A stretch of 64,000 bases of DNA from positions 1-64,000 of the forward strand of contig NZ_JAEQAZ010000027.1 in NCBI RefSeq assembly GCF_016654115.1. The letters are read 5' to 3'. Position numbers and translations under genes: made by a program. This DNA comes from Streptomyces sp. MBT53. Lineage in GTDB: Bacteria; Actinomycetota; Actinomycetes; Streptomycetales; Streptomycetaceae. Of this stretch, positions 54,002 through 63,524 are shown one piece after another. The notes beneath the pieces were generated by a model. That model had not been told where the DNA came from, did not search any database, and saw nothing but the letters and a program-made list of their open reading frames with translations. How positions within the stretch are numbered: position 1 is the stretch's first letter; each line of letters starts with the position of its first letter.

Positions 54002-55318
54002 TCAGGTGAGCGTGAGCGTCAGAACGCCGGAGTACGAGCCCGGAGGCGTGAACGCCGGTACGTTCAGGGAGAGTCCGGCGTCGGCGGTGAACTCGCCGCC
54101 GGTGACCGTACCGTCGGGCGTGGACGCGAGCGTCGCACCCGAACTGCCCACCGTGCCCGCCGAACCGGCGACACAGGTGCTCGGGCTGCCCGCCTTGGTG
54201 GCGCAGGCGGGAGTCCAACTCAGCGCCCCGGCATCGATCTTGGCGCCGGGACCGGTGAAGTCGGTGACCTTGCCGGTCAGGGACCAGCCCGCGGGTCCGC
54301 CGCGGAAGTCCTGGACCGTCACCGTGTTGAGGGCGCCCGTGGAGGCACCGCCCTTGCCGAAGTCGACGGCGGAGAGGCTCACGGCGTCCCCGGCCTGCGA
54401 CATCGACAGACTGCCCGCCTTGACGGTGGTCGTCAGCTTCTGGCTCCCCGGCGGGACGGGCGTGGTGTCGTTGACGACATAGGCGGCCGGTCCGGCACCC
54501 AGGTCGGCACTCCACGCACTGCCCTCGTACGCCACGATCCCGGTCGTCGTCTTGTCGTTGACGACCAGCGAGCCGCTGATGGTGCCGGCGCTGGTGGCCG
54601 TGACGGTCGCCGTGTCCGCGGTCTGGGCGCTGCCGGACCGTCCGGCCAGGGTCACGGTGGCACCCGGGGTGAAGTTGCTGCCGGTGACGGTGACACTGTC
54701 ACCGGGGTTCCCGGAGGCCGAACCCAGGCTGATCGCGCGGGTGTTGACCGGAGTGGTGGCGGTCGCCGTGACGGTCTCGGAGACCGGCGCCGGCGGGTTC
54801 GTCACCGTGCAGGGGGTGTCCAGCTCCAGGATGTAGCTGGTGTGGATGTTGTAGTCGCTGGGCGAGAGGGTGATCGCGCCCGGGGTGGTGACCGTGAAGG
54901 TGCCGGTCATGGAGAACGACGGGAAGGCGCCGTTGCCGGGCACCGGGTCGTTCTTCTTGGGCCCGGCGACCGTGACGTTGCCGGTCTGGGCACCGCCGAG
55001 GGTGACGTTCCCGGTGGGCGTCATGATGTCGGCCGGCAGGGCGATCGCCGTCGGGTTGCTGGCGGCCGGCTTGACCACCGTGTAGGTCACGGTGACGGTG
55101 TCGCCGACCTTCGGCGCGGTGTTGTCCACCGTGATCGCGGCGGTCGTGGTGCCGTCGATCGGCGGGATCCCCGCGATCGCCGGCGGGATGCAGTGCGTGG
55201 CGAAGTCCACGTTCGTCGACGCGCCGGCCGGACAGGCCAGCGCGCCGCCCGTGGCGACCGCGAGCGCGGTCACCCCGAGCAACGACGCCCAACGGCGTCT
55301 TCGGGTTGTCGTAGCCAT
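54002..55318 (-). CDS. WxL-like surface protein
   Basis: The 438-residue exported protein has a signal peptide (MATTTRRRRWASLLGVTALA, about 35 residues) and is rich in Thr, Val and Gly. Repeated beta domains follow (SVTVTGSNFTPGATVTLAG is an Ig-like strand pair). A C-terminal WxL-like domain has WSLTGKVTDFTGPGAKIDAG and ends VPAFTPPGSYSGVLTLTLT, the shape of the peptidoglycan-binding WxL domain. GAGGGGG lies upstream of ATG 55318. The DUF916-like gene follows after 79 bases. It probably acts on the cell wall or in adhesion; the ligand is unknown. Confidence 0.72.
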   Translation of the reverse strand: MATTTRRRRWASLLGVTALAVATGGALACPAGASTNVDFATHCIPPAIAGIPPIDGTTTAAITVDNTAPKVGDTVTVTYTVVKPAASNPTAIALPADIMTPTGNVTLGGAQTGNVTVAGPKKNDPVPGNGAFPSFSMTGTFTVTTPGAITLSPSDYNIHTSYILELDTPCTVTNPPAPVSETVTATATTPVNTRAISLGSASGNPGDSVTVTGSNFTPGATVTLAGRSGSAQTADTATVTATSAGTISGSLVVNDKTTTGIVAYEGSAWSADLGAGPAAYVVNDTTPVPPGSQKLTTTVKAGSLSMSQAGDAVSLSAVDFGKGGASTGALNTVTVQDFRGGPAGWSLTGKVTDFTGPGAKIDAGALSWTPACATKAGSPSTCVAGSAGTVGSSGATLASTPDGTVTGGEFTADAGLSLNVPAFTPPGSYSGVLTLTLT

Positions 55319-55423
55319 GGCTGTGCCCCCTCCTGAGGACGGTGGGCACAGCGGCTCGTCCGCGCCCACAGGGGGCATTGATGTGGGGATCGCGCGAGAA
55401 GTCAATGGAGACGGACAAATAAA

Positions 55424-55438
55424 CTGATGGACCGTCAG
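55424..55438. promoter_or_regulatory. candidate palindromic operator, copy 1
   Basis: CTGATGGACCGTCAG is a near-perfect 15-bp palindrome 105 bases upstream of the WxL-like gene. A close copy lies upstream of the small exported gene (56095-56109). Confidence 0.55.
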
Positions 55439-55503
55439 CTCCCGCCCAACAGCGGGAGTCGACGGCCCAGTTGAGCCCGTGGGGGGAATTGTCGGGCGAC
55501 TTC

Positions 55504-55989
55504 TCAGTCGAACACGAACGGCCCCGGCGACTGCGCCGCGGTGGCCGTACAGGTCACGGCGATACCGAAGATGGTCATCTTCAGCGAGCCGCCGTACGCC
55601 TCCAGGCTGTCACCGGAGGCGACGGTGCCACTGAGCGGACCGACGGTGACGGCGTCGCCGGTCGCCATGGCCGGGTTCACCGTCCCGCTGAAGACGGTCG
55701 TGCCACCGCTCGCGTTCACGAACGTGAAGGTGGAGGCGATCGAGTTCTGCGCCAGGGCCAGCGGGGCGGTGATGGACGAGTTGACGGTGACCGTGGCCGC
55801 CGTCCCGTCCTGCGTGGCCGTGATGGTGGCCGCGCCGCCGCCGAAGATGCCGCAGTCCGCGGTGATCGTCGCCGTCTGGGGAGTGACGGCGAGCGCGCTG
55901 GGCGCGAACGCCAGCGAGGTGGCCGCGAGGACCCCCGTCACCAGTGCCGCACCCGTTCCGATTCGCTTGCTTCTCAGCTTGCCTTTCAT
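55504..55989 (-). CDS. small exported protein of unknown function
   Basis: The 161-residue protein has a signal peptide (RIGTGAALVTGVLAATSLAF, cleavage near ALA/VTP) and a beta-rich mature part with two cysteines, in ITADCGIFGGGAATIT and AVTCTATAA, probably a disulphide. Sequence is dominated by Thr, Ala, Val and Gly, like the neighbouring WxL-like protein. AAGGG precedes ATG 55989. It lies upstream of the WxL-like gene on the same strand, with 185 bases of spacer and its own motif copy, so it may be transcribed separately. Function unknown. Confidence 0.7.
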   Translation of the reverse strand: MKGKLRSKRIGTGAALVTGVLAATSLAFAPSALAVTPQTATITADCGIFGGGAATITATQDGTAATVTVNSSITAPLALAQNSIASTFTFVNASGGTTVFSGTVNPAMATGDAVTVGPLSGTVASGDSLEAYGGSLKMTIFGIAVTCTATAAQSPGPFVFD

Positions 55990-56094
55990 GGATCCGGTTC
56001 CCTTCCCGAGTCTGGGAATGCCATGTGGGGATGGACGGGAGAAACACCGCAGCCCCACTCACGGACGCGGTGCGGTGCGCCACGCGAGCAGAAT

Positions 56095-56109
56095 CTGACG
56101 GTCCGTCGG
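56095..56109. promoter_or_regulatory. candidate palindromic operator, copy 2
   Basis: CTGACGGTCCGTCGG, the second copy of the palindromic motif, lies 105 bases upstream of the small exported gene start (55989), the same distance as copy 1 from the WxL-like start. Confidence 0.55.
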
Positions 56110-56207
56110 AACTTACGGTTCCATTGATGCGCGGGAGACGGGGGGAGAGCAAGGGCGAAATCTGGACGGGTTACTTCCGGACAGCTCCCTGCCGGTGAAC
56201 GGCAGCG

Positions 56208-56561
56208 TCAGCCAGCTTTCACCGTCAGTCGAACCACCCCGTCCGGCGAAGCCACGTGCACCGGCGTCTCCGGCCCACCCAGATCCCGTACTGCCGCCCG
56301 GTCCTCCGCGGACGCGGACTCCGCCTCCGTCACGACCGCCGCCGCCTCCAGCGACTTCGCCCCGGACGCCACCGCCATCGCCACCGCCGTCTGCAGCGCG
56401 CTCAGCTTCAGCGACTCCAGGGCGACGGTCCCGGCGACGTACGTCCGCCCGGTCTCGTCCCGTACAGCGGCGCCCTCGGGCACACCGTTGCGGGCCCGGG
56501 CCGAACGGGCCAGGGTGACGATCTTGCGGTCCTCGGGGTCGAGCGCGCTGCTGTCGGTCAT
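56208..56561 (-). CDS. cytidine-deaminase-like protein lacking catalytic motifs
   Basis: The 117-residue protein has the small alpha/beta layout of cytidine deaminases (DRKIVTLARSARARNGVPEGAAV, then SALQTAVAMAVASGAKSLEAAAVV). The zinc motifs are gone: the region that reads CAE in active enzymes is LQTAVAM, and no PCxxC pair occurs. A structural or regulatory role is therefore likelier than catalysis. The name follows from fold resemblance and position between mmcQ and era, where many Gram-positive bacteria keep cdd. Confidence 0.7.
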   Translation of the reverse strand: MTDSSALDPEDRKIVTLARSARARNGVPEGAAVRDETGRTYVAGTVALESLKLSALQTAVAMAVASGAKSLEAAAVVTEAESASAEDRAAVRDLGGPETPVHVASPDGVVRLTVKAG

Positions 56562-56597
56562 GAACAGAGCATACGAAGGACCGGTCCCGAGCGTCCC

Positions 56598-56957
56598 TCA
56601 GGGCCGGTCGAGGCGGAGCCGTTCCGCCCGCGGCAGCCCCGCGACGACCAGGTCGTACGAGTCCTCGATCAGCTCCTTGAGGAGCCGGTCCGGAAGGCCG
56701 CCGTCCACCGTCACCGTGTTCCAGTGCCGCTTGTTCATGTGGTACCCGGGGACGATCAGCCCCTCGTGCTCCTCCCGGAGCCGGATCGCGTCCTCCGGGT
56801 CGCACTTGAGGTTGACCGTGAGGGGGCGCGCGTCCAGCCGGGTCAGCGCGAAGAGCTTGCCCAGCACCTTGAAGACGGACATCTCCGGCCTGAAGGGGAA
56901 GTCCTCCACCGTCGCGTTGAACGACAGACAGAACGCGCGCAGTTCCTCGGGGCTCAC
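56598..56957 (-). CDS. MmcQ/YjbR-family protein
   Basis: The 119-residue protein has the CyaY-like YjbR fold: FKVLGKLFALTRLDARPLTVNLKCDPEDAIRLRE and GYHMNKRHWNTVTVDGGLPD, with a conserved HMNKRHW loop. Members bind DNA in some reports but the role is unclear. Its start overlaps the stop of the CBS-domain gene by four bases, so they are coupled in the phoH-ybeY operon. Confidence 0.88.
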   Translation of the reverse strand: MSPEELRAFCLSFNATVEDFPFRPEMSVFKVLGKLFALTRLDARPLTVNLKCDPEDAIRLREEHEGLIVPGYHMNKRHWNTVTVDGGLPDRLLKELIEDSYDLVVAGLPRAERLRLDRP

Positions 56958-58261
56958 TCCGGTTTCGTCTCCTCCTCCGGCGGACCGTCCGGCCCCACCG
57001 GCTCCACCAGCACCGTCACGATCTTGTTCCGCCGCCCCGCCGAGGCCTCCGCCGTGAGCCGCAGTTCGCGCCCGTCCGGCAGCTCCACGACCGACGACGC
57101 CCCGGCGATCGGGACCCGGCCCAGCGCCTTCGCGAGCAGCCCGCCGACCGTCTCCACGTCCTCGTCGTCGTAGGCCTCGAAGCCGTACAACTCGCCCAGG
57201 TCCCCGATGTCGAGGCGGGCGGTGACCCGGTAACGGTCGTCGCCCAGCTCCTCCACCGGCGGCAGCTCCCGGTCGTACTCGTCGGTGATCTCGCCGACGA
57301 TCTCCTCCAGGATGTCCTCGATGGTGACGATGCCGGCCGTACCGCCGTACTCGTCGATGACGACCGCGACGTGGTTGCGCTCCTGCTGCATCTCGCGGAG
57401 CAGATCACCGGCGTTCTTGGTGTCCGGCACGAAACTCGCGGGCCGCATGGCCGTGGAGACCAGCTCGGACTCGGCGTCGCGGCTGATGTGCGTCTTGCGG
57501 ACCAGGTCCTTCAGATACACGATCCCGACGATGTCGTCCTCGCTCTCCCCCGTCACAGGGATCCGCGAGAAACCGGAACGCAGCGCGAGGGTGAGGGCCT
57601 GACGGATCGTCTTGTAGCGCTCGATGACCACCAAGTCCGTGCGGGGGACCATGACTTCACGCACGAGGGTGTCGCCGAGTTCGAAGACCGAGTGCACCAT
57701 CCGGCGCTCCTCGTCCTCGATCAGCGACTCCTTCTCGGCGAGATCCACCAGCGCCCGCAACTCGGCCTCGGACGCGAACGGGCCGCGCCGGAAACCCTTG
57801 CCGGGCGTGAGCGCGTTGCCGATGAGGATCAGCAGATACGGGATCGGGCCCATGATCCGCGCGAGCGGCAGCAGCACGTACGCCGCCGCCGTGGCCGTGT
57901 TCAGCGGATGCTGGCGCCCGATCGTGCGCGGGGACACCCCCACCGCGACGTACGACACGAGGACCATGACGCCGATCGCGGCGAGCAGCGCGGGCGCGGT
58001 CCCGTGGATCTCCTGAAGGCACTCGTAGGTGACCAGCGCGGCGGCGGCCATCTCGCAGACCACCCTGACCAGCAGGGCCACGTTGAGATAGCGGGTCGGG
58101 TCGGCGGCGACCTGCGCGAGCTTCGCGCTGCCGCGCCGACCGGACCGTACGGCCTCCTCGGCGCGGAAGCTGGAGACGCGCGCGAGGCCCGCCTCCGCGC
58201 AGGCGGCGAGCCAGGCGACCACGACCAGGGCGATGGCGCCGACGACGATCTGAGGACTCAT
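56954..58261 (-). CDS. HlyC/CorC-type membrane protein with CNNM, CBS and transporter-associated domains
   Basis: The 435-residue protein has an N-terminal DUF21/CNNM membrane part (four helices, starting IVVGAIALVVVAWLAACAEAG), two CBS modules (VMVPRTDLVVIERYKTIRQ and FVPDTKNAGDLLREMQQERN with VVIDEYGGTAGIVTIEDILE) and a C-terminal CorC_HlyC domain (RYRVTARLDIGDLGELYG). Such proteins control magnesium/cobalt balance. Spacing of 21 bases from ybeY and overlap with mmcQ mark it as a middle cistron. Confidence 0.92.
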   Translation of the reverse strand: MSPQIVVGAIALVVVAWLAACAEAGLARVSSFRAEEAVRSGRRGSAKLAQVAADPTRYLNVALLVRVVCEMAAAALVTYECLQEIHGTAPALLAAIGVMVLVSYVAVGVSPRTIGRQHPLNTATAAAYVLLPLARIMGPIPYLLILIGNALTPGKGFRRGPFASEAELRALVDLAEKESLIEDEERRMVHSVFELGDTLVREVMVPRTDLVVIERYKTIRQALTLALRSGFSRIPVTGESEDDIVGIVYLKDLVRKTHISRDAESELVSTAMRPASFVPDTKNAGDLLREMQQERNHVAVVIDEYGGTAGIVTIEDILEEIVGEITDEYDRELPPVEELGDDRYRVTARLDIGDLGELYGFEAYDDEDVETVGGLLAKALGRVPIAGASSVVELPDGRELRLTAEASAGRRNKIVTVLVEPVGPDGPPEEETKPE

Positions 58262-58282
58262 GAGACGTGGTGCCCCGGTCCC

Positions 58283-58780
58283 CTAGGAGACCGTCGGCGC
58301 CGGGGAGGGGCCGTCGTGGCCCTTCTCCGCGCGCCAGCCGTCCACGATGGCGGCCTGCAGACCGAACATCTCGGCCTTCTCGTCGGGCTCCTCGTGGTCG
58401 TACCCGAGCAGGTGCAACACACCGTGGACGGTGAGGAGTTGGAGCTCCTCGTCCATGGTGTGCTGCGTCTCGGCCTCGGCCCCCTGCTTCGTGGCGACCT
58501 CCGGGCACAGCACGATGTCACCGAGGAGCCCCTGCGGAGGCTCCTCGTCGTCCTTGCTCGGCGGACGCAGCTCGTCCATCGGGAAGGACATGACATCGGT
58601 CGGACCCGGCAGATCCATCCACTGAATATGCAGCTGCTCCATGGCGTCGGCGTCCACTGCGATCACCGACAGTTCGGAGAGCGGGTGGATGCGCATTCGC
58701 GCGAGCGCGTAGCGGGCGATGTCGAGGATCGCCTGCTCGTCGACCTCGGTTCCGGACTCGTTGTTGACGTCGATCGACAT
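58283..58780 (-). CDS. ybeY: endoribonuclease YbeY
   Basis: The 165-residue zinc-dependent endoribonuclease takes part in 16S rRNA 3'-end maturation. The hallmark [16 protein letters not shown] provides the three His ligands, and the late DVMSFPMDE strand is the other conserved block. The C-terminal tail after the His motif is short. It lies between phoH (12-base gap) and the CBS-domain gene. Confidence 0.95.
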   Translation of the reverse strand: MSIDVNNESGTEVDEQAILDIARYALARMRIHPLSELSVIAVDADAMEQLHIQWMDLPGPTDVMSFPMDELRPPSKDDEEPPQGLLGDIVLCPEVATKQGAEAETQHTMDEELQLLTVHGVLHLLGYDHEEPDEKAEMFGLQAAIVDGWRAEKGHDGPSPAPTVS

Positions 58781-58792
58781 GGTCGTGCTGAT

Positions 58793-59848
<1,056 letters not shown>

Positions 59849-60051
59849 GGGCCGGCTCGTAGGCCTTGCTCGTCCTCCTCGAAACGACGCGCCCGCCACA
59901 AGGGCGGCCTGGTGATTTCCAGGGTACGCCGGGGCACTGACAACGCCGTAGGGCTTTTCGGTGACCGTCGGGCCACGAAATGCGAGGTGTGCCCGGCGCA
60001 GGGAGCGTGCACAGGGTGACGCCGTGAGCCCTGTTCGCGCCCCCTCGTATG

Positions 60052-60073
60052 TACGGACAATGCGCTATGTCCG
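60052..60073. promoter_or_regulatory. 22-bp inverted repeat upstream of the FAD-subunit gene
   Basis: ACGGACA (60052-60058) and TGTCCGT (60067-60073) are perfectly complementary around ATGCGCTA, 37 bases before the GTG of the FAD-binding gene. It is a candidate regulator site. Confidence 0.5.
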
Positions 60074-60109
60074 TCAGGTGAGCCATGCAGGGAAAGCAGG
60101 TCGGCCGCT

Positions 60110-60826
60110 GTGTTCGTGCGTCTGCCCACGTCCGTGTCCGAAGCGCAGGAGTGTCTGGCCGAGGGGGCGGTGCCTGTCGGCGGGGCGACCCTTGTGTGGG
60201 CCTCCTGGCAACGGGACGGGTTCCCGGAGCAGGCGGTGTCCCTGCGGGCGCTGCCCGAGGCCAAGGTGATCGGGGACGGGGCACTGGGCGCGGCCGTACT
60301 GCTGCACGAGATCGACACGCGCGTGCCGGAGGTGCTGCGGCGGGCGGCGAAGGGCGTGGGGACCGGTGCGGTGCGCCGGACCGCGACGGTCGGCGGGAAC
60401 ATAGTGGGCAGCACGCTGCGCTGTCTGCTGCCGGCCGCGCTGGTGCTGGACGCCCGCGCGGTGGTTCTCGAACCGGACGGTCCCGTCGAGACCGACCTCG
60501 CCGAGCTGCTGGCGAAGCGCCCGCTGCTGCTGAGTCTGCGGTGGAGCGAGCCGGTGGCCACGGGCTACCGCAAGCTGACCGATGTGCTGCGGGGTGAGGT
60601 TCCGTTCGTGGTCGCGGTCGCCGTGACGGGGGCGGAGCAGCTCACTCTCCGGGTCGCCGTGCGGGACGGTTACGACGTGCTGAGCGAGGCCGTTCCCTAC
60701 GACACCGATGTCCGCCGGATTCTCGGCGCCCTGGCGCTCACACCGCTCGGCACGCTGCCGGAGGCGGTCTTCGAGGCCGTACGGGAAGAGGTCGTCGGGG
60801 TGGTGGAGCGGGCGGGGGCCTGCTGA
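60110..60826 (+). CDS. FAD-binding subunit of molybdenum-hydroxylase type, orphan
   Basis: The 238-residue protein has the CoxM/XdhB-type FAD domain: the VGGATLVWASW loop and the TATVGGNIVG loop that wrap the flavin, followed by a CO_deh_flav_C-like end. Such subunits pass electrons from a molybdopterin subunit and an iron-sulfur subunit. Neither partner gene (CoxL or CoxS type) is seen next to it, so it may act with unlinked partners or alone. GTG 60110 follows AGGTCGG; an inverted repeat lies upstream. Confidence 0.82.
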   Translation: MFVRLPTSVSEAQECLAEGAVPVGGATLVWASWQRDGFPEQAVSLRALPEAKVIGDGALGAAVLLHEIDTRVPEVLRRAAKGVGTGAVRRTATVGGNIVGSTLRCLLPAALVLDARAVVLEPDGPVETDLAELLAKRPLLLSLRWSEPVATGYRKLTDVLRGEVPFVVAVAVTGAEQLTLRVAVRDGYDVLSEAVPYDTDVRRILGALALTPLGTLPEAVFEAVREEVVGVVERAGAC

Positions 60827-60883
60827 TCCGAACGGCGCAGGAACGGTTCGCCACCCCTCGGGAGGGGACCCGCCGACAGCCCC

Positions 60884-62047
60884 CTACGTCGACCTGCCGA
60901 ACCCGATCGTCGGTACCGCCCGCCGCAGCGGCCACGGACTTGCCTCGCCCTGTTCCTCCGGGACGAGTCCGGCCAGGAACGCGTACCGGTTCAGGGCCGT
61001 CGGGTCCTGGCCCTCGACGGACTGGACCTTGCGCCACCAGGCGCCGATCTCGGACCAGCCGGGGGCGGAGAGGGAGCCGCCGAACTCCTGGACGGAGAGG
61101 GCCGCGGTGAGGCCGGCGAAGGCGAGGCGGTCGGCGAGCGGCCAGCCGGCCAGGGTGCCGGTGACGAAGCCGGCCACGAAGACGTCGCCCGCACCGGTGG
61201 GGTCGAGGGCCTCGACGGCGATGGCCGGGACCGAGGCGGATTCCCCGGTACGGCGGTCCACGGCGTAGGCGCCGTCCGCGCCGAGGGTGACGACGGCGAG
61301 GGGTACGTGTTCGGTGAGGGCGTGGGCGGCGGCGCGGGGGCAGTCGGCGCCGGTGTAGCGCATGGCCTCCTCGGCGTTCGGCAGGAACGCCTCGCAGTGC
61401 GCGAGGTCGGCGAGTCCGGCGAGGTCCCAGGCCCCGGTCTCGTCCCAGCCGACGTCGGCGAAGATCCGGGTGCCCTCGCTCGCGGCCTGGGCGACCCAGG
61501 GGGCCTGCTTGCCGGGGGTGAGGGAGGCGATGGCGGCACGCGCGCGGGGCGGGCAGTCGGGGGCGCCGCCTTCGCTGAACTCGGTTTCCGGGGGCGGCTC
61601 GTGGCCGTGGGAGACCATCGTGCGTTCGCCCTCGTAGGCCATCGACACGGTGACCGGGGAGTGCCAGCCGGGTACCGAGCGGGAGGCGGAGAGGTCGATG
61701 CCCTCGCCCTGTTCCAGCGCGTCCCAGCAGTACTCGCCGTAGTGGTCGTCGCCGAAGGCCGCGGCGAGGGAGGTGCGCAGGCCCAGGCGGGCCAGGGCCG
61801 TGGCCATGTTCGCCACTCCACCAGGGCTGGAGCCCATTCCGCGGGCCCAGGACTCGGTGCCGCGCACGGGGGCGGATTCGAGGCCGGTGAAGATGATGTC
61901 GAGGAAGACGGTGCCGGTGAGGTACACGTCCCAGGGCGGGTCGTCCGGCGCGCGCAGTCCGGCGAGGGGGTCGACCTGGGCCGGACAGGATCTCCTCTCC
62001 CGGTCGGCCGACGATCCCTTTCCGGTGGACGCGGTGGACGCGGTCAC
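60884..62047 (-). CDS. PfkB-family carbohydrate kinase
   Basis: The 387-residue ribokinase-fold enzyme has the N-terminal GSSPGGVANMATALARLG substrate loop and the C-terminal PfkB signature DPTGAGDVFVAGF, with Asp as catalytic base. GTG 62047 (VTASTASTGKG) follows GGGAG. It could phosphorylate a sugar or a keto-deoxy acid; its position downstream of gudD and the kdgD-type gene suggests a sugar-acid pathway but does not prove it. The N-terminal 40 residues are poorly conserved in such enzymes. Confidence 0.87.
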   Translation of the reverse strand: MTASTASTGKGSSADRERRSCPAQVDPLAGLRAPDDPPWDVYLTGTVFLDIIFTGLESAPVRGTESWARGMGSSPGGVANMATALARLGLRTSLAAAFGDDHYGEYCWDALEQGEGIDLSASRSVPGWHSPVTVSMAYEGERTMVSHGHEPPPETEFSEGGAPDCPPRARAAIASLTPGKQAPWVAQAASEGTRIFADVGWDETGAWDLAGLADLAHCEAFLPNAEEAMRYTGADCPRAAAHALTEHVPLAVVTLGADGAYAVDRRTGESASVPAIAVEALDPTGAGDVFVAGFVTGTLAGWPLADRLAFAGLTAALSVQEFGGSLSAPGWSEIGAWWRKVQSVEGQDPTALNRYAFLAGLVPEEQGEASPWPLRRAVPTIGFGRST

Positions 62048-62234
62048 GGTGCGCTCCCTGACGTGATGCGGATCAGGCCAGTGTGCACCACCACGCACGT
62101 GTGAGGGCGGCTACCGCTCCGGACCCGCCCGTCGCGCCGGTGTCGGGCAGCCGCAGGTCCGGGCCGTACGGTGCGGACCGGGTGCCCCTCGGCCGCCCGC
62201 GACGGGCGGCCGTCAGGATCCGGTCACCCGGTGC

Positions 62235-63524
62235 CTACCAGCGTGGCATCGAGGGGGTGACCCACTCCGGGTCGGTGATCCGCATCGCCGCCGCGTCGTC
62301 GCGCTCGCGCAGCGCGCCGTCGTCGTCGAGCCACCGCCGGTGCAGCAACTCCAGCTTGGCGCGGTCGAGTTGGACGCCGAGGCCGGGCGCGTCGGAGACG
62401 GTGACCTTGGCGTCGGTGAAGGTGAGGCGTTCGGTGAGGACGTCCTCGGACTGCCAGGGGTAGTGGGAGTCGCAGGCGTGGTGGAGGTTCGGCACGGTCG
62501 AGGCGACGTGGGTCATCGCGGCGAGGCTGATGCCGAGGTGGGTGTTGGAGTGCATGGAGATGCCGACGCCGAACGTGCGGCAGATGGCGGCGAGTTGCTG
62601 GGTGTTGCGCAGTCCGCCCCAGTAGTGGTGGTCGGAGAGCACGACCTGTACGGCATCGCGCGTGAACGCCTCCTTGATCTCGGCGAAGGTCGTCACGCAC
62701 ATGTTGGTGGCGAGCGGCACGTCGGTGCCCGCGGACACCTCGGCCATGGCGGGGGTGCCGAGGGCGGGGTCCTCCAGGTATTCGAGGACGTCCCCCAGTT
62801 CCTTCGCCACCTTCAGTGAAGTCTCCACGGACCAGGCGCCGTTGGGGTCCAGGCGCAGGGGGTGGTCGGGGAAGGCCGCGGCCAACGCCCGTACGGCGGC
62901 GATCTCTTCGTCGGGCGGGAAGACTCCGCCCTTGAGCTTGAAGGAGGTGAAGCCGTAGCGCTCCTTGAACTTCCGTGCCTGCTCGACGACTCCGGCCGGG
63001 TCGACGGCCGCGCCCCAGTCGTCCTTCTCGCTCGCCACGCCCTCGGGGTGGTCGGCCCACTTGTAGAACAGGTACGCGCTGTACTCCACCGCGTCCCGCA
63101 CCTTGCCGCCGAGCAGCGCGTGCACGGGAAGGCCAAGTGCCTTGCCCAGGGCGTCGAGGCAGGCGACCTCGAAGGCGGAGACGACGGACAGGCGCAGCTT
63201 GTCGGCGGTCTGGACGCCGCGCAGTCCGCCGACGTCGACCTGCGCGGAGGTCCGGGAGCTGTCGACCGTGACCTCGTCGGCGACGGTGAACAGGCCGTTG
63301 AGATCGCCGACTTGACGGCCGATCAGTTTCTCGGCGTAAGGGCGTGCCAGTTCCAGGTACTTGGTGTCGCCGTAGGTCTCGCCGAGGCCGGTGATGCCGT
63401 CGGCGGTCTCGATCTCGACGATCAGGCGGGGGGTGTAGGGCTGGTGGACGCCCTGGGTGTTGAGCAGGGGCGGGTCGGCGACCAGGATCGGGGTGAGCCG
63501 GACGTCGGCGATGGTGAGGTTCAC
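62235..63524 (-). CDS. gudD: glucarate dehydratase
   Basis: The 429-residue enolase-superfamily enzyme converts D-glucarate to 5-dehydro-4-deoxy-D-glucarate. The KxK-type base is in SFKLKGGVFP. Metal ligands are in RLDPNGAW and YLEDPALG and in the ATNMCVTTF region, and the other base is His in ISMHSNTHLG. Length and N-terminus (MNLTIADVRLTPILVADPPLLNTQG) agree with GudD. Its GTG start overlaps the stop of the kdgD-type gene (GTGA), so the two consecutive pathway enzymes are coupled. Confidence 0.94.
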   Translation of the reverse strand: MNLTIADVRLTPILVADPPLLNTQGVHQPYTPRLIVEIETADGITGLGETYGDTKYLELARPYAEKLIGRQVGDLNGLFTVADEVTVDSSRTSAQVDVGGLRGVQTADKLRLSVVSAFEVACLDALGKALGLPVHALLGGKVRDAVEYSAYLFYKWADHPEGVASEKDDWGAAVDPAGVVEQARKFKERYGFTSFKLKGGVFPPDEEIAAVRALAAAFPDHPLRLDPNGAWSVETSLKVAKELGDVLEYLEDPALGTPAMAEVSAGTDVPLATNMCVTTFAEIKEAFTRDAVQVVLSDHHYWGGLRNTQQLAAICRTFGVGISMHSNTHLGISLAAMTHVASTVPNLHHACDSHYPWQSEDVLTERLTFTDAKVTVSDAPGLGVQLDRAKLELLHRRWLDDDGALRERDDAAAMRITDPEWVTPSMPRW

